A stretch of DNA of 7,381 bases from JBBCJM01 sp037190175 (GTDB lineage Bacteria > Pseudomonadota > Alphaproteobacteria > Rhodobacterales > Rhodobacteraceae), in NCBI GenBank assembly GCA_037190175.1, contig JBBCJM010000255.1:1-7381 (forward strand), written 5' to 3'. The notes under the pieces are model-generated. The model worked only from the letters and a program-made list of their open reading frames with translations. It was not told the DNA's origin and did not search any database. This document shows positions 1 to 5,408 of this stretch, piece by piece. A program made the position numbers and the translations under genes. Every line of letters starts with the position of its first letter. Position 1 is the stretch's first letter.

Positions 1-37
1 CTTTCACCCTTTCCCAAATACCCCCGCGCGGAGCGCA

Positions 38-69
38 CCGCCGGAGCGTCCGCAAGGACGCTCCGGCGG
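38..69 (-). terminator. Strong GC-rich hairpin, probable transcript end of the DUF1285 gene
   Basis: Positions 38-51 and 56-69 are perfectly complementary, forming a 14-bp stem with a four-base loop (GCAA on the plus strand, TTGC on the minus strand). It lies 57 bases beyond the DUF1285 stop codon. Neither side has a clear T-run, so it is not a textbook intrinsic terminator; leftward it is followed by GC-rich sequence and then a purine-rich tail. It could be a transcript-end or 3'-stabilising hairpin, or a copy of a dispersed intergenic repeat. The stem itself is certain; its role is inferred. Confidence 0.6.
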
Positions 70-81
70 CCCGGCCCAAAG

Positions 82-114
82 GCAGGAACCGCGCCTGCGC
101 GGTGAACGCCCTGC
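82..114 (-). terminator. Second, imperfect hairpin between the DUF1285 stop and the strong stem-loop
   Basis: The inner arms are 88-93 (ACCGCG) and 98-103 (CGCGGT) around a four-base loop. The outer arms are 82-86 (GCAGG) and 110-114 (CCTGC), separated from the inner stem by an unequal internal loop of 1 and 6 bases. It starts 12 bases after the leftward stop codon and precedes the stronger 38-69 stem in the leftward transcript, so the two may act in tandem as a 3' end. There is no T-tract, which keeps confidence low. Confidence 0.35.
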
Positions 115-126
115 GGGAGCGCGCCC

Positions 127-717
127 TCAGCCCTCCAGCTCCGCCGAGGGGATCAGGGGGAAGAACGCGCCTTGCGAGCGCAGGCCGAACCAGCGCGCGC
201 CCTCATGCGCCGCATGCTCGCCGATCTCCACCAGCCGGTAGAAGCTCTTGCGGTCGATCCGCGCCTCCAGCCCGCGCCGCACCATCACATAGGGCGCGGG
301 CTCGCCGGTTGCCGCATCGCGCTCCACCCGGATCGGATGGTCGGGGCCGGCCGTCACCTCGTCCTCCACATGGGTCGCGAAGGTGATCGCCTGATCCGGC
401 CCTCCCAGCCCCTCCACCGTGAAATCCACCGCCACGAAGGGCGCGTCGTCGACCGTGATCCCCACCTTCTCCACCGGGGTGACCAGGTAATACCGCCCCT
501 CGTCCAGCTTCAGGATACCGGAGAACAGCTTGACCAGCGCCGGCCGCCCGATGGGGGTGCCGAGGTAGAACCACGTCCCGTCCCGCGCGATGCGCATGTC
601 CAGATCGCCGCAGAACGGCGGGTTCCACAGATGCACGGGCGGCGGCCCCTTGCGTCCGGCTGCTTTCGCGGCGGCGGCCAGCGTATCGGCGCTGGCAGTT
701 TGCGGTTTCTCGGCCAT
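127..717 (-). CDS. DUF1285 family protein (196 aa)
   Basis: This encodes a small soluble protein of the DUF1285 family (Pfam PF06938). Biochemical function is unknown; crystal structures of family members, one from a marine Rhodobacteraceae species, showed a fold with repeated motifs and led to a suggested signalling role. After an alanine/lysine-rich leader of about 25 residues comes the family core: PPVHLWNPPFCGDLDMRI (26-43), then RDGTWFYLGTPIGR (45-58), LVKLF (61-65) and YLVTPVEKVGI (77-87). It ends in a stop at 127-129. There is no signal peptide or membrane segment. I chose the ATG at 715-717 because the family core begins soon after it; a GTG lies immediately upstream in frame. The ribosome site is weak (AAAGAG just upstream). 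The frame stays open much further, but that would run antisense through the MoxR gene. It is transcribed divergently from the MoxR operon, sharing a 70-bp control region, which hints at related regulation. Confidence 0.92.
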   Translation of the reverse strand: MAEKPQTASADTLAAAAKAAGRKGPPPVHLWNPPFCGDLDMRIARDGTWFYLGTPIGRPALVKLFSGILKLDEGRYYLVTPVEKVGITVDDAPFVAVDFTVEGLGGPDQAITFATHVEDEVTAGPDHPIRVERDAATGEPAPYVMVRRGLEARIDRKSFYRLVEIGEHAAHEGARWFGLRSQGAFFPLIPSAELEG

Positions 718-724
718 CACTCTT

Positions 725-752
725 TTGCCATTTGTGCCCGGAGCATTAGAAT
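725..752 (+). promoter_or_regulatory. Predicted sigma70-type promoter for the MoxR operon
   Basis: A -35-like TTGCCA (725-730) is followed after 16 bases by a -10-like TAGAAT (747-752); each matches consensus at five of six positions. The expected start of transcription is near 758-760, leaving a leader of about 29 bases before the MoxR ATG. It is the only AT-richer patch in the divergent intergenic region, which supports the assignment. It is a visual prediction only. The -35 element lies close to the DUF1285 start codon, so transcription in the two directions may interfere. Confidence 0.55.
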
Positions 753-755
753 GCT
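742..755. promoter_or_regulatory. Palindrome AGCATTAGAATGCT covering the -10 element
   Basis: The 6-base arms AGCATT and AATGCT flank a 2-base centre. Because the palindrome contains the predicted rightward -10 (TAGAAT), the opposite strand presents TCTAAT, also one mismatch from TATAAT, facing the DUF1285 gene. It could be a symmetric, bidirectional -10 element or an operator that blocks the promoter when bound. The symmetry is seen directly; the function is inferred. Confidence 0.4.
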
Positions 756-756
756 T

Positions 757-770
757 TCCTGCATACAGGA
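757..770. promoter_or_regulatory. Near-palindrome TCCTGCATACAGGA at the predicted transcription start
   Basis: Five-base arms TCCTG and CAGGA flank a CATA centre, with one mismatched pair across the whole 14 bases. It overlaps the expected rightward start point and lies upstream of the MoxR ribosome site. It could be a repressor operator or a small leader hairpin. I do not recognise the regulator. Confidence 0.3.
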
Positions 771-775
771 TAGTC

Positions 776-781
776 AGGGGA
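776..781 (+). promoter_or_regulatory. Ribosome binding site for the MoxR gene
   Basis: AGGGGA lies six bases before the ATG at 788-790. It fixes this start over in-frame upstream starts that would run back through the DUF1285 gene. Confidence 0.75.
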
Positions 782-787
782 TTGGAC

Positions 788-1789
788 ATGGCCGACACGC
801 TGGTTGCACAGATCGAGGCTCTGGGAGACAGGCTCGCGCAGGCCCGCGCCTCCATCGACCGGCGCTTTCTGGGGCAGGGGCCGGTGGTCGATCTGGTGCT
901 GGGGGCCATGCTCTGCGGCGGCCATGCGTTGCTGGTGGGCCTGCCGGGGCTGGGCAAGACGCGGCTGGTCGATACGCTGTCCACGGTGATGGGCCTCAAG
1001 GGCAGCCGCATCCAGTTCACCCCCGACCTGATGCCCGCCGACATCCTCGGGTCGGAGGTGCTGGAGACCGCCGCCGACGGCACCCGCGCCTTCCGCTTCA
1101 TCGAGGGGCCGGTGTTCTGCCAGCTGCTGATGGCCGACGAGATCAACCGCGCCAGCCCCCGCACCCAGTCCGCCCTGCTGCAAGCCATGCAGGAGCGCGA
1201 GGTCACCGTGGCCGGCGTCCACCGCCCCTTGGGCCGGCCGTTCCATGTGCTGGCCACCCAGAACCCCATCGAACAGGAAGGCACCTATCCGCTGCCCGAG
1301 GCGCAGCTGGACCGTTTCCTGGTGCAGGTCGATGTGCCTTACCCCGACCGCGAGACCGAACGCGCCGTGCTGATCGCCACCACCGGCGAGGAGGAGGCGC
1401 AATCCGAACAGGTGTTCACCGCCGAAAGCCTGCTTGCTGCGCAATCGGTGCTGCGGCGGATGCCGGTGGGCGACAGCGTGGTCGAGCATATCCTGAACCT
1501 CGTGCGCGCCTGCCGCCCCGCCGAACCGGACGGCATGAAGGATCTGGCCGCCAGCCTCGCCTGGGGTCCGGGCCCGCGCGCCGCGCAGGCGCTGATGCTG
1601 ATGGTGCGGGCGCGGGCGCTGCTGGATGGCCGTCTGGCGCCGAGCGTCGAGGATGTGGCGGCGATGGCCCAGCCGGTGCTGGTGCACCGCATGGCGCTGA
1701 ACTTCGCCGCCCGCCAGCGCGGCGAGGATCTGCCCTCGCTGATCGCCCGCGTCACGGGCCGCGTGCTGCGGACCGAGGCGGCGGCGTGA
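788..1789 (+). CDS. MoxR family AAA+ ATPase (333 aa)
   Basis: This is a cytoplasmic MoxR-type AAA+ ATPase, a class thought to use ATP hydrolysis to remodel or mature partner proteins, often ones with VWA domains. All hallmark motifs are present and intact: Walker A GLPGLGKT (51-58), Walker B LLMADE (113-118) followed by INRASPRTQSALL, sensor 1 ATQNP (156-160), the family signature EQEGTYPLPEAQLDRF (162-177) with R176 as the likely arginine finger, and sensor 2 WGPGPRA with R264 in the C-terminal lid. Length is typical for the family. The ATG at 788 is chosen because it has a good ribosome site and the helical MoxR N-terminus starts directly after it; the open frame extends upstream but reads antisense to DUF1285. 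It is the first gene of the operon, and its stop overlaps the DUF58 start by four bases. The likely clients are the DUF58 protein and the two membrane proteins downstream. Confidence 0.97.
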   Translation: MADTLVAQIEALGDRLAQARASIDRRFLGQGPVVDLVLGAMLCGGHALLVGLPGLGKTRLVDTLSTVMGLKGSRIQFTPDLMPADILGSEVLETAADGTRAFRFIEGPVFCQLLMADEINRASPRTQSALLQAMQEREVTVAGVHRPLGRPFHVLATQNPIEQEGTYPLPEAQLDRFLVQVDVPYPDRETERAVLIATTGEEEAQSEQVFTAESLLAAQSVLRRMPVGDSVVEHILNLVRACRPAEPDGMKDLAASLAWGPGPRAAQALMLMVRARALLDGRLAPSVEDVAAMAQPVLVHRMALNFAARQRGEDLPSLIARVTGRVLRTEAAA

Positions 1790-2655
1790 TCCCCCAGCCG
1801 TCCCTGCGCGCCCGGGCCGAGGCGCTGGGGGCCACCCTGCCGCCCCTGCTGGCCGAGGCGCAGCACCTGTCGGCCACCATCGTCTTGGGCGAACACGGGC
1901 GGCGGCAGTCGGGCATGGGCGATGCCTTCTGGCAGTTCCGCCCCGCCATGCCGGGCGATTCGCTGCGCCGGATCGACTGGCGCCGCTCGGCTCGGGGCGA
2001 TGTGCCCTATGTCCGCGAAACCGAATGGCAGGCCGCGCAGTCGGTCGTGCTGTGGGTGGATGGCGCGCGCTCGATGGGCTTTACCGGGGCCAAGGGGCGG
2101 CCCGCGAAATCCGACCGGGCGCGGGTGCTGGCGCTGGCGCTGGCGATCCTGCTGTTGCGCGGGGGCGAGCGGGTGGGCCTGTCGGGCGGCACCGTGCCGC
2201 CGCGCCCCGGCCGCGCCCAGATCGACCGTATCGCCGAGGGGCTGCTGGACGATGCCGCCGATTACGGCGCCCCGGTGCCCGAGGGGCTGGCCCCGCATGG
2301 CCGGGCCGTGTTCCTGTCGGATTATCTGGGCGATCTGGCGCCCCTGGAGGCCGCGCTTGGCCGCGCGGCGGACGCGGGCGTCACCGGCGCGTTGGTGCAG
2401 GTGCTGGACCCGGCCGAGGAGGAGTTCCCCTTCGACGGCCGCACGATCTTCGAATCCATGGGCGGCAGCCTGCGGCATGAAACCCTGCGGGCAGGCGAGT
2501 TGCGCGCCCGCTATCTCGACCGGCTGGCCGAGCGCAAGGACCGGGTGCAGGCGCTGGCCCGGGCGGCGGGCTGGCAGTATGACTGTCACCATACCGGGCA
2601 GGGCGCACAGGCCGCCCTGCTGTGGCTGTATCGCGCGATGGAGCGGCGGCGCTGA
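1786..2655 (+). CDS. DUF58 domain protein with VWA-like fold (289 aa)
   Basis: This is a DUF58 (Pfam PF01882) protein, the usual genetic partner of MoxR ATPases. The diagnostic region is clear: SGMGDAFWQFRPAMPGD (42-58), LRRIDWRRSAR (60-70), then VVLWVDGARSMGF (87-99), the first strand and loop of a VWA-like fold. A second VWA-type strand, VFLSDYLGD, has D179. The usual metal-site pattern DxSxS reads D92-G-A-R-S96, so the first serine is alanine and metal binding may be weakened. There is no signal peptide or convincing membrane helix, unlike longer DUF58 proteins that carry two N-terminal helices; I infer a cytoplasmic protein. Translation starts at GTG 1786-1788, overlapping the MoxR stop (GTGA), with GAGG at 1775-1778 as ribosome site; the DUF58 N-terminus follows immediately and no better start exists. 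Its stop shares one base with the next start, implying translational coupling. Confidence 0.94.
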   Translation: MIPQPSLRARAEALGATLPPLLAEAQHLSATIVLGEHGRRQSGMGDAFWQFRPAMPGDSLRRIDWRRSARGDVPYVRETEWQAAQSVVLWVDGARSMGFTGAKGRPAKSDRARVLALALAILLLRGGERVGLSGGTVPPRPGRAQIDRIAEGLLDDAADYGAPVPEGLAPHGRAVFLSDYLGDLAPLEAALGRAADAGVTGALVQVLDPAEEEFPFDGRTIFESMGGSLRHETLRAGELRARYLDRLAERKDRVQALARAAGWQYDCHHTGQGAQAALLWLYRAMERRR

Positions 2656-5408
2656 TGTGGATGATCGGTCCCCTTGGCTTCACCGCGCCGCTGGTGCTCT
2701 GGGCGCTGGCGGCGCTGCCGGTGCTGTGGTGGCTGTTGCGCGCCGTGCCGCCCGCGCCGATCCGGCGGCGCTTCCCCGGGGTGGCGCTGCTGCTGGGGCT
2801 GAAGGACGAGCGGCCCGAGACCGACCGCACGCCGTGGTGGTTGCTGCTGCTGCGCATGGCGGCGATGGCGGCGCTGATCGTGGCCTTCGCCGGGCCGGTG
2901 CTGAACCCGGTGCTGCGCGAGGGGGGCAGCGGCCCGCTGCTGGTGCTGGCCGATGGCAGCTGGGCCGATGCGCGCGACTGGCCCCGACGGCAGGAACGCA
3001 TCGCCGCGGCGCTGGACGAGGCGGGGCGGCAGGGCCGGCCCGTTGCTGTCGTGTTGCTCAGCGATCCGCCGGCGGGGGCGCTGGCCTTCCAGTCGGCGGC
3101 GGACTGGCGGCAGCGGCTGCCGGGGCTGGTGCCGAACGCGTGGGAGCCGGGAGAGGCCGCCGCGACATGGGCGCAGGGCCTGACCGGCAGCTTCGAGACG
3201 CTCTGGCTCTCCGACGGCCTCGACCGCCCCTCGCGCGGCACCGTGCTGGCTGCGCTGGAATCGCGCGGCCCGGTGCGGGTGTTCGAGACCGGGCGGCCGG
3301 TGCTGGGCCTGGCCCCCGCCGTGCACCGCGATGGCACGCTGACGATCACCGCCCGCCGCGCCCCGGCCGGCGCGGGGACCGAGGCGCAGATCCTTGCCAT
3401 CGGCCCCGACCCTGCGGGGGTGGAGCGGGAGCTGGCCCGCGTGCCCGCCGTCTTCGGCCCCGCCGAGACCGAGGCGGAGGCCACCTTCGACCTGCCCCCC
3501 GAAATCCGCAACCGCATCTCCCGCCTCGAGTTGGAGGGCATCCGCAGCGCAGGCGCCGTGGCGCTGGCCGACGACAGCCTGCGCCGCCGCAAGGTCGCCC
3601 TGCTGTCGGGGCGCGAGGACCGCGAGGGGTTGCAGTTGCTCTCTCCCACCCACTACCTGCGGCAGGCGCTGGCGCCGGTGGCCGACCTGATCGACGGCAC
3701 CCTGACCGATGTCGTGCTGGCCAGCCCCGATGTGATCGTGCTGGCCGATGTCGCCCGCCTGACCGTCGACGAGGAGGAGCAGGTGGCCGAGTGGCTCGCC
3801 AAGGGCGGGTTGCTGCTGCGCTTCGCCGGCCCCCGTCTGGCCGCCAGCGACCTGGGCCGGGCCGAGGACGACCCGCTGCTGCCCGTGCGGCTGCGCGAGG
3901 GCGGGCGCACCGTGGGCGGCGCCATGAGCTGGGGCGAACCGCGGCGGCTGGCGCCCTTCGCCGAAGGCTCGCCCTTCCACGGACTGGCCGTGCCCGAGGA
4001 GGTGACGGTGACGGCGCAGGTGCTGGCCCAGCCCGACCCCGAGCTTGGCCAGCGCACCATCGCCACGTTGGCCGACGGCACGCCGCTCGTCACCCGCAAG
4101 CCGGTGGGCGAGGGGCAGGTGGTGCTGTTCCACGTCACCGCCAATGCCGAATGGTCCACCCTGCCGCTGTCCGGCCTGTTCGTGCAGATGCTGGAGCGGC
4201 TGGCGGTCTCGGCCCGCACCGCGCGGCCCGCCGTGGCGGATCTGGCGGGCACCACATGGGAGCCGGTGCAGGTGCTGGACGCCTTCGGGCGGCTGGGCCC
4301 GGGCGGCCGGCTGGCGGCGGCCGATGGCGCTGCCCTGGGCGCCGCGCTGCATTCCGGCGCGGTGACGGCGCAGCTGCCCCCGGGGCTTTATGCCGACGGC
4401 GACCGGCGGCTGGCGCTGAACGCCATCGGCCCGGACCGGGTGTTGCAGCCCGCCGTCTGGCCCGCCCGCATCGCGGTCGAGGGGATCGCGGCGGCGCAGG
4501 AACGCTCGCTGAAAGGCGCGCTGCTGGCCGCCGCGCTGCTCGCGCTGCTGGCCGACATTCTGGGCACGCTCTGGCTGACCGGGCGGTTGCGGCGCGGCGT
4601 GGCGGCGGCGCTGGCGCTGGCGCTGCTGGCCCCGGCTCAGGGCCGGGCGGACGACGATTTCGCCATCCGCGCCACGGTGGATGTGGTGCTGGCCCATGTG
4701 CTGACCGGCGACGCGCAGGTCGACCGGGTGGCGCAGGCCGGCCTGCGGGGCCTGGGCGCCGTGCTCTACAACCGCACCACCATCGAGCCCGCCGAGCCGG
4801 TGGGCGTGGATCTGGAGCGGGATGAACTGGCCTTCTTCCCCTTCCTCTACTGGCCGGTGACGGCGGATCAGCCGATGCCCTCGCCCGCCGGCTACCGCAA
4901 GCTGAACCAGTATCTGCGCACCGGCGGGATGATCCTGTTCGACACCCGCGACGCCGATGTGGCGGGCTTCGGCGGCGCCACGCCCGAGGGGCGCAAGTTG
5001 CAGATGCTGGCAGCCCCCCTAGACATCCCGCCGCTGGAGCCAGTGCCGGCCGACCATGTGCTGACCCGCACCTTCTATCTGTTGCAGGATTTCCCCGGTC
5101 GCCATGTCGGCCGCCCCGTGTGGGTCGAGGCCGCGCCCCCCGATGCCGAGCTGGCCGAGGGGATGCCGTTCCGCAACCTCAACGATGGCGTGACGCCGGT
5201 GGTGATCGGCGGCAACGACTGGGCCGCCGCCTGGGCGGTCGACGACCGCGGCGTGCCGATGTTCCCCGTCGGGCGCGGCTTCGCCGGGGAACGCCAGCGC
5301 GAATACGCCTGGCGCTTCGGGGTGAACGTGATCATGCATGTGCTGACCGGGAACTATAAGTCCGATCAGGTGCATGTGCCCGCGCTGCTGGAAAGGCTGG
5401 GGCAATGA
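2655..5408 (+). CDS. Membrane protein: BatA-like N-terminus, GATase-like middle, DUF4159 C-terminus (917 aa)
   Basis: This is a large inner-membrane protein. Residues 1-85 match the BatA/aerotolerance N-terminal region: helix 9-28, a positive loop with RRR (37-39), and helix 61-80 ending FAGPVLNP. A degenerate VWA-like start follows (LVLADGSWA, D100). The middle contains a glutamine-amidotransferase-like strand pattern (around LADVARLT 363-370 and GGLLLRFAGP 384-393) without a catalytic cysteine. A third helix lies at about 622-641, then RLRR and a short hydrophobic run 648-661 ending AQGRA, resembling a signal peptide. DUF4159 (Pfam PF13709) occupies about 667-915, with FFPFLYWPV (727-735) and NYKSDQVH (900-907). 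By the positive-inside rule, both large domains are periplasmic. The whole protein lacks cysteine. The ATG at 2655 overlaps the DUF58 stop (TGATG) and has GGAG at 2640-2643; an ATG two codons later is possible. Function is unknown; from context it is a structural or sensing partner of MoxR. Confidence 0.93.
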   Translation: MWMIGPLGFTAPLVLWALAALPVLWWLLRAVPPAPIRRRFPGVALLLGLKDERPETDRTPWWLLLLRMAAMAALIVAFAGPVLNPVLREGGSGPLLVLADGSWADARDWPRRQERIAAALDEAGRQGRPVAVVLLSDPPAGALAFQSAADWRQRLPGLVPNAWEPGEAAATWAQGLTGSFETLWLSDGLDRPSRGTVLAALESRGPVRVFETGRPVLGLAPAVHRDGTLTITARRAPAGAGTEAQILAIGPDPAGVERELARVPAVFGPAETEAEATFDLPPEIRNRISRLELEGIRSAGAVALADDSLRRRKVALLSGREDREGLQLLSPTHYLRQALAPVADLIDGTLTDVVLASPDVIVLADVARLTVDEEEQVAEWLAKGGLLLRFAGPRLAASDLGRAEDDPLLPVRLREGGRTVGGAMSWGEPRRLAPFAEGSPFHGLAVPEEVTVTAQVLAQPDPELGQRTIATLADGTPLVTRKPVGEGQVVLFHVTANAEWSTLPLSGLFVQMLERLAVSARTARPAVADLAGTTWEPVQVLDAFGRLGPGGRLAAADGAALGAALHSGAVTAQLPPGLYADGDRRLALNAIGPDRVLQPAVWPARIAVEGIAAAQERSLKGALLAAALLALLADILGTLWLTGRLRRGVAAALALALLAPAQGRADDDFAIRATVDVVLAHVLTGDAQVDRVAQAGLRGLGAVLYNRTTIEPAEPVGVDLERDELAFFPFLYWPVTADQPMPSPAGYRKLNQYLRTGGMILFDTRDADVAGFGGATPEGRKLQMLAAPLDIPPLEPVPADHVLTRTFYLLQDFPGRHVGRPVWVEAAPPDAELAEGMPFRNLNDGVTPVVIGGNDWAAAWAVDDRGVPMFPVGRGFAGERQREYAWRFGVNVIMHVLTGNYKSDQVHVPALLERLGQ

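Larger units (their letters stand above)
1..126. other. Non-coding region downstream of the leftward DUF1285 gene
   Basis: I see no supportable gene here. The region begins with a pyrimidine-rich stretch (purine-rich when read leftward) at about 1-25, followed by two inverted repeats described separately. Read on the minus strand it is the 3' flank of the DUF1285 gene, so it is probably a transcript end plus spacer. Short open frames entering from 102 onward on the plus strand have arginine/proline/serine-rich translations typical of antisense GC-rich DNA and are not believable proteins. Confidence 0.7.

Noticed and set aside
590..787. Earlier in-frame start for the MoxR gene
   Set aside because: It would run antisense through the DUF1285 N-terminus and across the predicted promoter; the ATG at 788 has a good ribosome site and begins the family homology.
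127..1284. Leftward frame continuing upstream of the DUF1285 ATG, giving a 385-residue protein
   Set aside because: The extra N-terminus is antisense to the conserved MoxR motifs and is low-complexity Ser/Arg-rich. The DUF1285 core fits a start at 717.
172..1785. Long open frame upstream of, and in frame with, DUF58
   Set aside because: Its translation is Arg/Gly/Ala/Pro-rich shadow sequence of MoxR; recognisable DUF58 sequence begins right after the GTG at 1786.
2125..2144. Short GCGCTG-type tandem repeats, also at about 4601-4630
   Set aside because: They encode Leu/Ala-rich helices with the preferred GC-rich codons; this is amino-acid and codon bias, not a repeat element.
2586..4697. 703-codon minus-strand open frame
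   Set aside because: Gln/His/Arg/Gly-rich antisense shadow; long stopless antisense frames are expected at this GC content.
1922..4825. 967-codon plus-strand open frame overlapping DUF58 and the DUF4159 gene
   Set aside because: The composition (Arg, Gly, Ala, Pro, Trp, Cys) is typical of out-of-frame GC-rich DNA, and the real proteins are in other frames.
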